64,000 nt of DNA from Longimicrobiales bacterium (GTDB lineage Bacteria; Gemmatimonadota; Gemmatimonadetes; Longimicrobiales; Gaopeijiaceae). Location: the NCBI GenBank assembly GCA_958295645.1, contig OY282361.1, positions 2,322,501 through 2,386,500 on the forward strand, in the 5' to 3' direction. Both the position numbers and the translations under genes were made by a program. The notes below the pieces were generated by a model. The model did not search any database. It saw only the letters and a program-made list of their open reading frames with translations, and was not told the origin of the DNA. How positions within the stretch are numbered: position 1 is the stretch's first letter; each line of letters begins with the position of its first letter. Positions 8,877-17,492 of this stretch are shown here, piece after piece.

Positions 8877-9926
8877 ATGTCCGATCTCAAGCCGTCGCTA
8901 CAAGCCCGCCGGGCCACAACTAGACAGGCGTTCCGTGCCGCCGGGCTCGCGCTCGCCGTCGCCGGAACTCTCGCGGGCGAAGCCGTGGGACAGGGGCAGT
9001 TGCCCAATCCGTACGAAGCCATGGACGGATGGGCCAAGCTGGAGCGGGAGTGGGGGGCGACCAGCGCGGTCTACCCGGACGGGAACGGCAACATCTGGGT
9101 CGCGGATCGGTGCGGCGCCAATCTCTGCGTGGGGAGCGACCTCGATCCCGTCATGCTCTTTGGTCCCGACGGCAACTTGATCCGCAGCTTCGGCGCAGGG
9201 CAGATCGTGTGGCCGCACGGGATGTTCGTGGACGCGGACGGCAACGTCTGGATCACTGACGCGGTCGGCTATGCGCCGGTCCCGGAGGGCGTGGGGCACG
9301 TCATACTCAAGTACAGTCCCGAGGGCGAACTGCTCATGACGCTGGGCGTGGAGGGCGTGGCCGGCGAAGGTGAACGCATCTTCAGCAAGCCTTCGGACGT
9401 GCTCGTGGCCCCGGACGGCAGCATCTTCGTCGCCGACGGGCACGACGCCGGCGGCAACAACCGCATCGTCAAGCTGGCGCCGGACGGGTCGTTCGTCATG
9501 GCCTGGGGCGAGACGGGCACCGGCACCGGCCAGTTCCGCGACCCGCACGCGCTGGCGATGGACTCGCAGGGGCGCTTGTTCGTGGGCGACCGGGGCAACA
9601 GCCGCATCCAGATCTTCGATCAGGAAGGCAACCATCTCGAGACTTGGACGCAGTTCGGGCGCCCCAGCGGACTGTTCATCGACGACGACGACGTGCTGTA
9701 CTCCGCCGATTCCGAGTCGGACGCCCGGCGCAACCGCGGATACAAGAGAGGCATCTACATAGGAAGCGCCCGCGACGGCTGGGTGACCGCGTTCATCCCC
9801 GATCCGGAGCCCGATCCCGACAACTCGGGCACGAGCGCCGCGGAGGGGGTCGCCGTGGACCGCTACGGCAACGTTTACGGCGCGGAAGTCGGACCCCGGC
9901 GGTTGCGCCGCTACGAGAAGCGTTGA
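8877..9926 (+). CDS. Secreted NHL-repeat beta-propeller protein (peptidyl-alpha-hydroxyglycine lyase-like)
   Basis: 349 residues. The ATG at 8877 follows CAGGAGAAA. Residues 1-38 are a signal peptide (RAAGLALAVAGTLAGEAVGQ). The rest is a six-bladed NHL propeller with repeats of the form DGNGNIWVAD, DADGNVWITD, APDGSIFVAD and DSQGRLFVGD, spaced 45-60 residues. Similar bacterial proteins are annotated as peptidyl-alpha-hydroxyglycine alpha-amidating lyase-like, but the enzymatic residues cannot be confirmed by eye. It is followed 42 nt later by another propeller gene. Confidence 0.8.
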   Translation: MSDLKPSLQARRATTRQAFRAAGLALAVAGTLAGEAVGQGQLPNPYEAMDGWAKLEREWGATSAVYPDGNGNIWVADRCGANLCVGSDLDPVMLFGPDGNLIRSFGAGQIVWPHGMFVDADGNVWITDAVGYAPVPEGVGHVILKYSPEGELLMTLGVEGVAGEGERIFSKPSDVLVAPDGSIFVADGHDAGGNNRIVKLAPDGSFVMAWGETGTGTGQFRDPHALAMDSQGRLFVGDRGNSRIQIFDQEGNHLETWTQFGRPSGLFIDDDDVLYSADSESDARRNRGYKRGIYIGSARDGWVTAFIPDPEPDPDNSGTSAAEGVAVDRYGNVYGAEVGPRRLRRYEKR

Positions 9927-9968
9927 CCGGGCCAGGCCGACGACGACCAAATCACGCAAGGAGGAGCG

Positions 9969-11303
9969 ATGAAGACCACAGCAACTGCAAACACGAAGGC
10001 GATGATGGCAGCAACCATGGCCGCGACCATGGCGGCGACCCTCGGAGCAACCGCTGTCCCGGCAGAGGCCCAGGAAGTCGTCGAATTGCCTGGTGAAGAC
10101 GTTGTCCTGGATGCGGACTTCGCGGAAGTGTACCGTGTCGGCGCGATCGGCGCGGCCGACTGGGAGCAGCTCGGCGATGTCAGCAGCACCGGCTTCGACG
10201 GCGCGGGCAATCTCTACATCTACGACGGACAAGCGATGCAGGTGGTCGTGGTGAGCCCCGACGGACAGTTCGTGCGGAGGTTCGGCGGCCCGGGCGACGG
10301 TCCGGGCGAACTGCGCTTTGCCACGTCCATGGCAGTGATGCGGGACGGGCGTGTGGTGATCGCCGATCTTGGACACCGCGCGTACGTCGTCTTCGGCCCC
10401 GACGGCGAATACGAACGGATGGTCGGCATCGGCAGCGACGGCATGGGCCCGGAGGTGATGGGGATAGTGTCCGCAAGAGCAGTGGCCGACCCCAGCGGCT
10501 TGGCATTGATCGCTGCAACGTCGGGAGGCACGACGCTGACCGTTTCCGCGGGAGACGCGAACATGTCCACGCCTTCCGAGCGCGTCGTCCAGCGGGTGTT
10601 GCTGGACGGAGAGAAAGCGAGCACGACCACGATCGCTAGGGCATGGACACCGCCGGCGGCAATGAAGACCGACGAGAAAATCGAACTGCCGCCGGGGATC
10701 ACGATTGTAGGCGGCATCGGCAATGTGCGGCGCTCGCGGCCCCCTGTCTTCGAGCCGACTCTCCACACCGGCCCGTTGCCCGACGGGAGCGTCGCGTTTG
10801 CCGACTCCACGACCTATGCGGTCAAGATCGCTCGCGAGGAAGGCGTGACCCGCACGCTGACGCGGCCCATCCCGCCGCTCCCGGTGACCGATCGAATCAA
10901 GCGGGCCTGGAGGGAACGGCAGTTGGCAACGCTGGAGGCAGGCGAGGAAGAGGAGCCGCGAACGAGAGTGTCGGGAAACATGATGGTGATATCGTCCAGG
11001 CCGAACCGCGAGCAACGCATGAAGCAGATCGAGGAAGCCCGGTTCTACGAGGAAGTGTCCGTCGTGCGGGGCCTGCACACGACATGGAGCGGGAACATCT
11101 GGGTGCGGCGGAGCGCCGGCGACGGCGGCGCCAACGGCCCCTTGGACGTGCTGTCCTCCGACGGCAGGTACATGGGCACCTATCCGGCCGACGTCGTCGT
11201 CCCCAACGCGTTCGGCCCCGGAGGACTGGCGGTGTTCGTCGAGACGGGCGAGTACGACGTGGAGATGGTGCGCGTGGTACGCCTGCCGAAGGAGGTGAAC
11301 TAG
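9969..11303 (+). CDS. Exported 6-bladed beta-propeller protein
   Basis: 444 residues with a strong AAGGAGGAG site before the ATG. The N-terminus is an unusual Ala/Met/Thr-rich signal (repeated MAATMAAT) ending near AEAQE at residue 35. The body has propeller motifs such as [22 protein letters not shown] and GNIWVRR. The GxGPGEF-like motif is the hallmark of the 6-bladed propeller family that is expanded in Gemmatimonadota and Bacteroidota. The function is unknown; these proteins may bind ligands or sit near the outer membrane. It probably shares a transcript with the NHL gene upstream. Confidence 0.75.
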   Translation: MKTTATANTKAMMAATMAATMAATLGATAVPAEAQEVVELPGEDVVLDADFAEVYRVGAIGAADWEQLGDVSSTGFDGAGNLYIYDGQAMQVVVVSPDGQFVRRFGGPGDGPGELRFATSMAVMRDGRVVIADLGHRAYVVFGPDGEYERMVGIGSDGMGPEVMGIVSARAVADPSGLALIAATSGGTTLTVSAGDANMSTPSERVVQRVLLDGEKASTTTIARAWTPPAAMKTDEKIELPPGITIVGGIGNVRRSRPPVFEPTLHTGPLPDGSVAFADSTTYAVKIAREEGVTRTLTRPIPPLPVTDRIKRAWRERQLATLEAGEEEEPRTRVSGNMMVISSRPNREQRMKQIEEARFYEEVSVVRGLHTTWSGNIWVRRSAGDGGANGPLDVLSSDGRYMGTYPADVVVPNAFGPGGLAVFVETGEYDVEMVRVVRLPKEVN

Positions 11304-11310
11304 CGAGCAG

Positions 11311-11413
11311 GAGCACGCCGTGCAGGGCAAGGGCGGCCGAGGCGGTCCGCTGGCCGGCCGAACCCGTGTACGTCCGCCGCTCGTCGAGCACGCCGTGCAG
11401 GGCAAGGGCGGCC
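11311..11413. repeat. 28-bp direct repeat between converging genes
   Basis: An identical 28-bp segment beginning GAGCACGCCGTGCAGGGC occurs at 11311-11338 and 11386-11413, 75 bp apart. It fills the gap between the propeller gene and the converging propeller pseudogene. There is no clear hairpin plus T-run. Confidence 0.7.
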
Positions 11414-11451
11414 CGAGCGGTGGTGCGCGAGCCGATGCGAAGCCAGGCTAG

Positions 11452-12557
11452 CTAGGCGCCCTGGCAGTCGGCAGGACGAACCGGTGCGCCGCCGGGATCC
11501 GTTAGCACCGTCCGCACGACGTACTCCAAACCCAGTTCGTCCCTGGCGACGCCGATCAGGATGCCGGCGGCGGCCAAGACGAAGGGCTCCCGTTCGAGCT
11601 TCGCTTCGGGAGCCGCGGCGCCCAAATAGCGCCCGCACAGGTCGAAGACGTCCCATGCAACGCCCGGAGGCGGCCTGCGTACCCACAGGGAGCCGTCCGG
11701 CGCTACATCCATGCGGTCGAACAAAGGCCGAAAAACAGGAATCTCGTCGAGATCGAATCCGCTGGCTTCCGCCAAGCTGTCGCGCTCGGATACCTTGAGG
11801 CGAATTGGATCTCGGCGCAATTCGACCGTGCGAAGCGTGTCGCCGGCCAACGTCACTTGGTGCAACCGGTAGTCCGACGTGTTGGCCAGCCATGCGTTGC
11901 CGCCAGGCCCAATCGCCCACACGACTTCAGGCTGCATCGGCAGTTCTTCTACGCTTTGGACGAATACCTCGTCCTCGAACGACGGGCTGTCGGCGGTCCG
12001 AAGTCCGCGTCTTGGCTGGCCTATGTCCAGACTGTCGAAAGCAACAAGCCGGGCCGAGTCGGAACGGGAGACCCCGTAACGGACCACGAAGTCGGTCCCA
12101 TAGCTTCGTTCGGGCCCTAGGCCGCCAACTCCGAAGTAGGCGAACCCCGTTGTGTCCACCCGTGGCGGCATTGAGGACCGCGGCCGACTCGGCCCAGCCG
12201 TCGCACGAACGTCCCCTCCGAATCGAACACAAGCACTTCCTGGGCTTGAGAATCTGCGACGTAGACGGTGCCGGCCAAGTCCACCGCCAGCGAACGGACG
12301 CGCCCCAAGGCGCTCGGGCCACTGGCCGTCGCACCACCTCCTATGCGCAGGTCTTCAACAAGACGTAGACCGCCGACCTCTTCATCCATGCCGCGATCTG
12401 CGTTCGAGACCAGAATTCGGCCGTTAGCCAGCGTGTCCGCACGAAACTCTCGGCCGAACTCTTGTTTCGCCGGGCCGCAGGCGGAATGCCACGCGGCCGC
12501 GGAGACCACCAACACGATTCTCGTGGTCTCCGCGGCCGCGGTCCAACGGCGCCTCAC
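11452..12557 (-). pseudogene. 6-bladed beta-propeller lipoprotein, frameshifted and internally deleted
   Basis: The 5' part (GTG at 12557) encodes a lipoprotein signal ending WHSACGP and propeller blades up to FVRRLGRVGRGP. Intact relatives normally continue with a GEF/WGPDG blade, but here the frame switches near 12170. The downstream frame starts at MPPRVDTTGFAYFG and runs to the stop at 11452 with the usual second half (YGTDFVVRYG, WLANTSDY, DGSLWVRR). About one blade appears to be missing at the join, so this is more than a one-base error. The product is probably not functional. It lies tail to tail with the intact propeller gene at 9969. Confidence 0.65.
12492..12540. repeat. 18-bp perfect inverted repeat inside a signal-peptide coding region
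   Basis: The arms 12492-12509 and 12523-12540 are exact reverse complements (CGCGGCCGCGGAGACCAC) around a 13-nt loop. The hairpin encodes the hydrophobic core of the propeller lipoprotein signal, so the peptide is roughly AAAETT...VVSAAA. From 12558 to 12828 I see no convincing gene. Confidence 0.85.
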
Positions 12558-12828
12558 TTGATCGCTTCGCAACGAGCACCTGCGTCGGCGCTTCTCAAAG
12601 CGTTTCCCATTGACTTTCTCCTCTTGAAGAACGGGAATATAGTGGGCGGCTTCCCCGAGTGGGATGCGGACCCACATTTCAGAGAACGCTTCAATTGCGA
12701 AAACTGATGGGTCGTTTTCGGCCACCACTTGCGCGACCACGACGAGATTCGTCCTTCCTCCGCGCTAGCGGCGACGGCCACGCGCTCGCTCATGTCGGGC
12801 GAAGCGGCCGGTCGGGAGCGGCCGGCCG

Positions 12829-13155
12829 TCAGAGCGCCACGTCGCCGCCCGGGTCGCGCTTCGCAAGCCGTTCCAGCCGACGATCGGCGGCGCTCAGTCG
12901 CTCGGCGCGCGACCGGGGGTCGGCTGTTGCCGCCTGCCAGACCGGGGCGCCGTCGCGCACGGGAACGCGGAGCACGTCGCCTTCCGAGGGCCGCGAAGGA
13001 AGGGCGGCGATGGAGACGTCCTCGTCCGGGAAGGTGTCGTCGTCGGGCACCAGCACGGCGACATCGCCGGCGATGCGGTCCACCACGTAGAGGCGGTCGG
13101 GAGCGGGGTCCGGGCGGCTCTCCGGCGCAGCTCGCCGGCCGGTGCCTGCGCTCAT
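12829..13155 (-). CDS. DUF3006 domain protein
   Basis: 108 residues from the ATG at 13155, overlapping the upstream metallo-beta-lactamase stop as ATGA. The core (LYVVDRIAGDVAVLVPDDDTFPDEDVS...EGDVLRV) matches the DUF3006 pattern of a small beta-rich protein of unknown function. DUF3006 genes very often follow free-standing ComEC/Rec2-like hydrolases, as here, so the two proteins probably act together. There is no signal peptide; the C-terminus is charged and helical. Confidence 0.75.
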   Translation of the reverse strand: MSAGTGRRAAPESRPDPAPDRLYVVDRIAGDVAVLVPDDDTFPDEDVSIAALPSRPSEGDVLRVPVRDGAPVWQAATADPRSRAERLSAADRRLERLAKRDPGGDVAL

Positions 13156-13994
13156 CGCCGCTCCACCTCGAAGAGGCCGTTTCGGCGGCCCGCCACGGTG
13201 ACCGTGCCGGCTTCGTCGGTCCTGATCACGTTCGCCGCCGCCGCCTCGAAGGCGGAGATGGCGGCCTCGCTCGGGTGGCCGTAGGCGTTGCGTCCCACCG
13301 AGACGACAACCAGTTCGGGACGGACAGCGGCGAGGAACTCATGGGTGAACCCGTTGGCGGAGCCGTGGTGCGGGGCCTTGAGAATCGTCACGTCCGGGGT
13401 CGCGCCGCGCCGCGTCATGAAGCGCAACTGTCCCGTTTCGGAGTCGCCGCTGAGGAACACCGAGAAGTCGCCGTAGCGAACCACCAGCGCGACCGAGCGG
13501 TTGTTCTGGTTGGAGGACGGGCCCGGCAACGGAAGCACTTCGATGGAGGCGGAGCCGAGCGTCACGGTGCGCGGCTCCGCTCGCAGATAGGTCATGTCGC
13601 GCTCGCTTTCGACGGCGTTCATGAGGCGGGCGTAGGTCTGGGTCGTGTGCGGCAGGCTGTTGTCCATGAACGCGCGCACGCGAAACGCCTCGAGCACGTC
13701 GTCCATGCCGCCGATGTGGTCCGCGTGGGCGTGACTGGCGACCAGAAGGTCGATCTCGCGCACTCCCAAACGGCGCAGCTCGGCCACCGGAGAGCCCCGG
13801 CCGGCGTCCACGAGGGCGGTCTTGCCGCCCGGCGTCTGGATCAGGACGGCATCCCCCTGCCCCACGTCCAGGAAGGTGACCCGCAACACCCGAGGCGAGC
13901 GCAGGGCCAGCCACAGCGCCGATCCCAGGACGACGACCGCCAGCACGACCGCCACCCGAACCCGCCTCTCGGAGGCCTTCCTACCGCGGCGCAC
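13152..13994 (-). CDS. ComEC/Rec2-like metallo-beta-lactamase fold hydrolase, membrane-anchored
   Basis: 280 residues from the GTG at 13994, seven bases after the amidase stop. Residues 12-30 are one transmembrane helix. The hydrolase domain shows LDVGQGDA near 43-50, the metal site SHAHADHIGG near 86, GDSETGQL near 188 and APHHGSANG near 208, the hallmark of the C-terminal domain of competence protein ComEC. Free-standing copies occur widely and probably act as extracytoplasmic nucleases or phosphodiesterases; uptake of DNA is not implied, since no ComEC channel domain is present. Operon partners are the upstream amidase and downstream DUF3006. Confidence 0.85.
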   Translation of the reverse strand: MRRGRKASERRVRVAVVLAVVVLGSALWLALRSPRVLRVTFLDVGQGDAVLIQTPGGKTALVDAGRGSPVAELRRLGVREIDLLVASHAHADHIGGMDDVLEAFRVRAFMDNSLPHTTQTYARLMNAVESERDMTYLRAEPRTVTLGSASIEVLPLPGPSSNQNNRSVALVVRYGDFSVFLSGDSETGQLRFMTRRGATPDVTILKAPHHGSANGFTHEFLAAVRPELVVVSVGRNAYGHPSEAAISAFEAAAANVIRTDEAGTVTVAGRRNGLFEVERR

Positions 13995-14001
13995 GACCGA
14001 G

Positions 14002-15486
14002 TCAGCCCGCGGGCCGCAACCGAGGCGGCGTCCCCAGGAGAACCGACGCTTCGCCCAGCACGGCCTCCACCGCCGCTGCCGTCGCCAGCAACGCCAAGTC
14101 CGAGCCCTTGCGTCCCATGAGTTGCAAGCCGGCGGGCATTCCCAGGGCATCGAGCCCGGCGGGCAGGCTGACCGCGCACATGCTCAACATGCTGGCGGGG
14201 CTGGTGCTGGACAGCATTCTGCGATTGGCCTCCCGGTACACCTCCAGCTCCGAGAGGGACTCGACGGTGGGGGGCGTGAGGGGAAGCGTGGGCACGGCCA
14301 GGAGGTCGACGTTCTCGGCGTCCATGCGCTCGTGGACCGCCGCCGAGGCGCGACGGCGGAGTCGCTGGACGCCCACGTAGGCGACCGCGCTCGTCTCTCG
14401 GCCGTCCTCCAGCCGCTTGCCGACGACGGGGTCCAGGATGCCGAGCCAGTCCGGCAACTCGCGTCCCAGGAACTCGACGCACTCCGGGGTCACGATCGTG
14501 CCCGCCAGGTATGCCCTGCCGACTTGGTCGAACTCGGGCAAGTCCAAGTCGTCGACAAGGATCGCGCCCGCGGCCTCCAAGTCGGCCAGCGCTTGGCGCA
14601 CGGCGGAGGCCACGGCCGGCTCCGCGTCCGCCCATGCGTAGGACTGGGGGATGCCGATTCGCAGACCGGCCACCTCCTGCGCCTGCGCCGGTACGGGAGG
14701 CTCGGCCGGAACGGACCCCCAGGAGCGACCGGGCGCGCTGTCCGTCGTGGCTCGCCGCCGCCCCGGAGCCGCCTCGGCCTGGGCCGCTTCCGCCAGCGAG
14801 TCGATCGCCGCGAAGGCGTACCGGAGGTCGGCCGCGGTGTTCGCCAGCAAGCCCACCGTGTCCAGGGTCGAGCTCAAGGGCACCACGCCGTCGGTGGGCC
14901 AGCGTCCCGTGGTCGACCGAAGCCCGACGACGCCCGTCGCGGAGGCCGGAATGCGGATCGAGCCACCCGTGTCGGAGCCCAGCGCGAGCTGCGCCGACCC
15001 CTCGCAGAGGCTCACGCCGGCGCCCGAGGAAGACCCCCCGGGCACGCGATGCTCCTGGGCGTCCCACGGGTTCACCGGAGTGCCTGCATGGGGATTCAGC
15101 CCGACGCCGCCGAACGCGAACTCCACCGTGTGGGTCTTGCCCACGATCAGGGCGCCCAGCGAGCGCAGCGCCCTCACGAGGAACCCCTCCTGCTGCCAGC
15201 GCTGGGGCAGGGCGCGCTTCGAGCCGGCGGCGGTCGGCAGCCCCTCGACCCCGTACAGGTCCTTGACCGACACCGCGAGGCCGGCGAGCGGGCCGGGGTC
15301 CTGGCCGAGCGCCACCTGGGCGTCGATGGCGCGGGCCTGCGCGAAGGCTCCGTCCGCGTCGAAGCACACGTAGGCGTTCAGGTCGCTGGCTTCGTGGCGG
15401 GCGACGGCCTCGGCCACGTTCTGCACCGCAGTGAGGTCGCCTTGTCGAATGCGAGCGGCGACCTCTTGCGCGGCAGTGTGATTCAA
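14002..15486 (-). CDS. Amidase signature family enzyme (GatA-like fold, cytoplasmic)
   Basis: 494 residues. A TTG at 15486 is the most likely start because the N-terminus (AARIRQGDLTAVQ) already aligns with family starts; the ribosome site is weak. The catalytic Ser-cisSer-Lys set is visible: Lys in VSVKDLYG near 76, the GGSSSGAG glycine/serine loop near 150, and DTGGSIRIP near 174 with the nucleophilic Ser. Family members hydrolyse amides such as indoleacetamide, aryl amides or allophanate. No gatB/gatC is adjacent, so Glu-tRNA amidotransferase is unlikely. It sits between DUF1684 and the ComEC-like gene, all leftward. Confidence 0.87.
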   Translation of the reverse strand: MNHTAAQEVAARIRQGDLTAVQNVAEAVARHEASDLNAYVCFDADGAFAQARAIDAQVALGQDPGPLAGLAVSVKDLYGVEGLPTAAGSKRALPQRWQQEGFLVRALRSLGALIVGKTHTVEFAFGGVGLNPHAGTPVNPWDAQEHRVPGGSSSGAGVSLCEGSAQLALGSDTGGSIRIPASATGVVGLRSTTGRWPTDGVVPLSSTLDTVGLLANTAADLRYAFAAIDSLAEAAQAEAAPGRRRATTDSAPGRSWGSVPAEPPVPAQAQEVAGLRIGIPQSYAWADAEPAVASAVRQALADLEAAGAILVDDLDLPEFDQVGRAYLAGTIVTPECVEFLGRELPDWLGILDPVVGKRLEDGRETSAVAYVGVQRLRRRASAAVHERMDAENVDLLAVPTLPLTPPTVESLSELEVYREANRRMLSSTSPASMLSMCAVSLPAGLDALGMPAGLQLMGRKGSDLALLATAAAVEAVLGEASVLLGTPPRLRPAG

Positions 15487-15514
15487 GCGGCTGCCGGGCA
15501 GGGGAGCCGCTCCC

Positions 15515-16501
15515 TCATCCGTCGTCCCCCACGGGCATCTTTTCGCCCGCCGTGATCGCGATGTCGAGGCGGCTGTCGCGCGGCGGGAAGCTGCAGACGG
15601 AATAGGGCGAGAAGACGCAGGGCGGATTGTAGGCGCGATTGAAGTCGACGACGGTCCAGCCGTCCTCCTCCGGAAAGGGCACCTTCATGTAGCGGCCGCC
15701 GGGGTAGGTGTCCACCGTGGCCGTCGAGTCCCACAGCATGACGAAGTAGTCCTTGCTCCTCTCGGTCGCGAAGGCCACCAGACGATGCTCCCGGCCCTCC
15801 GCGCGGAACACGAGTTCGCCCTGCGCGACGTTGGCGACGGTGCCGTCGGTGACGTCGGCAAGCTCGAGCGTGCGCGGCTCGGCATACGGCTCCATGCGGG
15901 CGGCCAGCCGCCAGGACGGCTCCACGGGATAGAAGGGCGGCAGGCGGAAGGAGTCCCGCTTCGGCGAGTCCTCGTCCCAGGCGCGCAACCAGAGGCGGTC
16001 TGTGCCCATCTCGGAGTGAATGCGCATCCCCAGCGAACCGAGCGCAAGGAGGGTGGGCTCGTCGGCCCGATCGTTCTGCAGCGTCAACGGCTCGGTCACG
16101 GGGAGGTCGCCCTCGTCGCCGCGGAGGCGCAGTTCGGCTCCCGCGGCGGGCTCCAGGACGATCTCGCCGCCGGTTCGGCGAAGCGTGCCCGCGAGGGGCG
16201 GCGAGTCCTCCGCCGGCAGCACGACCGGAAGCGACGAATCGGACCCGAACTGCACCGCGCCCTCCCGAAGCTCCCAGAGTCCGATCCAGATCACCGCGCC
16301 TCCCGGGGGCTCCACCAGGCGGCCCTGCCGGTACGTGCGCCACTCCTCGTGTTCGGCGGCCAGAGCCTCGGGCGCGACGGGCGGAGGATCGGGCCAGGGA
16401 TCGGCGGAGCAGGAGGCGGCTGCGAGGACGAGCAGCCCCGTCAGGAGCCGGCGGCAGGCCGCGGCCAAGACGTGGCGTTGCCGGAGCGGCCGCTGCATCA
16501 T
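15515..16501 (-). CDS. DUF1684 lipoprotein
   Basis: 328 residues. The first ATG (16501) overlaps the upstream stop as ATGA. The signal ends in a lipobox (LVLAAASC, Cys near 31). The body carries the DUF1684 features: a HEEWRTYRQGRL start, FPPFYPV-type central motif (LPPFYPVEPSW), VDFNRAYNPPC near 290 and a CSFPPRDSRLDIAI tail. The fold is beta-rich and its function unknown. Cytoplasmic DUF1684 proteins exist; this copy is lipid-anchored. Confidence 0.85.
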   Translation of the reverse strand: MMQRPLRQRHVLAAACRRLLTGLLVLAAASCSADPWPDPPPVAPEALAAEHEEWRTYRQGRLVEPPGGAVIWIGLWELREGAVQFGSDSSLPVVLPAEDSPPLAGTLRRTGGEIVLEPAAGAELRLRGDEGDLPVTEPLTLQNDRADEPTLLALGSLGMRIHSEMGTDRLWLRAWDEDSPKRDSFRLPPFYPVEPSWRLAARMEPYAEPRTLELADVTDGTVANVAQGELVFRAEGREHRLVAFATERSKDYFVMLWDSTATVDTYPGGRYMKVPFPEEDGWTVVDFNRAYNPPCVFSPYSVCSFPPRDSRLDIAITAGEKMPVGDDG

Positions 16502-16971
16502 GACGCCCCGTTGGTTGCGGCCTCCAGCAACGCCTCGCCGTCGTCGCAGTCCACCACGGCGTCGCCCACCAAGGCCAGCTGGTCGGCGCCCATCGCGTGC
16601 AGCAGCCCTTCCAGACGTTCCGCCGTCTCGGCCCCGAACTTGCGCGAGGCGAGGCGAAGCACCATCGCTCGGCCTGCCTCCTCATGGCCTTGCTTGAGGC
16701 CCTTCTGCGTGTGCTCCTCCACCCACTCCTGGTACGTCTGGCCCATTTCGGCATCCTCCCTCTGCTCCGGGCCGCCCCAGGTGATGGACTTGGCAATGTC
16801 GGCAGCTTTCTTGGCACTCATTTCGGCATCCTCCCTCTGCTCCGGGCCGCCCCAGTGCTCCGCCATGCGACGATGCACGTCCGGAAAGCTCGCCCAGGCC
16901 TCGCGTTCCAGAGCCGCTAGCCATTCCACCAGCGGATCCTTGGCCAAGTCTTGCGCCGGAACCGACTGCAA
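16498..16971 (-). CDS. Small DUF4351-like protein with an internal duplication
   Basis: 157 residues from a TTG at 16971 (weak start). The C-terminal 60 residues (LASRKFGAETAERLEGLLHAM...LALVGDAVVDC) resemble the DUF4351 tail found on Rpn/PDDEXK_4-type putative transposase proteins. The N-terminal nuclease part is reduced to about 75 residues. The segment WGGPEQREDAEM occurs twice, 25 residues apart. This may be the remaining end of a larger Rpn-like gene. It overlaps the DUF1684 start by four bases. Confidence 0.5.
   Translation of the reverse strand: MQSVPAQDLAKDPLVEWLAALEREAWASFPDVHRRMAEHWGGPEQREDAEMSAKKAADIAKSITWGGPEQREDAEMGQTYQEWVEEHTQKGLKQGHEEAGRAMVLRLASRKFGAETAERLEGLLHAMGADQLALVGDAVVDCDDGEALLEAATNGAS
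16744..16855. repeat. 37-bp direct repeat within the DUF4351-like gene
   Basis: The same 37-bp sequence is found at 16744-16780 and 16819-16855. The offset is 75 bp, so the reading frame is kept and a 25-residue duplication results. Confidence 0.85.
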
Positions 16972-17110
16972 GTCAAGCCGCCGGTTGCGGCGCGGGTTCG
17001 GGAGCGGCGGCCCGCCCCTCTAACGATGGTCGCCGGGCCGGGACGCCTACATAGCGGGATGGGACCAGTTTCTTGGGGCGAAGAGCGATGTCGTGTGCCC
17101 CCCTGGCCGT

Positions 17111-17485
17111 CTACCCCAGCACGTCCCCCAGCAGGAACAGGTCCGTCAGCAGGGCGCGCAGGTGGATCGACGCGTTCAGGTTGTCGACGAGCTGCGAGGA
17201 CAAGGCGGGCTGGGCCAGCGCCAGGCGCACCAGGGCCTGGGAGGCCGCCGCGTCCCGTTCCAGCACGGCCACGGCCGCTTCGTGGGCCGCCGCCCCCGGC
17301 AGGTGGGCGCGAAAACCGTCGGCCAAGCCGTCCAAGGCGGCGTCGCATCGCTGGAGGAAGTCCCGCGCCTGTTCGCCGCTCGAGCCCGCCGAGTCGCCCG
17401 AAAGGCCCTGGGCGGCGTAGGCCAGGAAGAACTCGTAGGCTTCCTCGATCAGGCCGATGCGAGCCTTGAGGTCGTCCAGCGTCAC
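17111..17485 (-). CDS. Helical protein of the molybdenum hydroxylase operon, function unknown
   Basis: 124 residues from a GTG at 17485, seven bases after the cytochrome b stop, so translational coupling is likely. The whole protein is predicted alpha-helical (LKARIGLIEEAYEFFLAYAAQG, ALVRLALAQPAL, LLTDLFLLGDVLG) with no Cys or His cluster, signal or membrane helix. I do not recognise a family. Its position as last gene of a Mo-enzyme operon makes a dedicated assembly or chaperone role plausible, similar in logic to TorD/NarJ, but it shows no clear sequence likeness to either. From 16972 to 17110 there is only non-coding sequence. Confidence 0.65.
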   Translation of the reverse strand: MTLDDLKARIGLIEEAYEFFLAYAAQGLSGDSAGSSGEQARDFLQRCDAALDGLADGFRAHLPGAAAHEAAVAVLERDAAASQALVRLALAQPALSSQLVDNLNASIHLRALLTDLFLLGDVLG

Positions 17486-17492
17486 GCGGCGG

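Noticed and set aside
12462-12707. A short plus-strand gene in the gap at 12462-12707.
   Set aside because: It crosses the palindrome and the pseudogene signal sequence, has no ribosome site and no recognisable domain.
14002-15486. Glu-tRNA(Gln) amidotransferase subunit A (gatA).
   Set aside because: No gatB or gatC nearby, and the neighbours are hydrolases; the amidase fold alone does not prove GatA.
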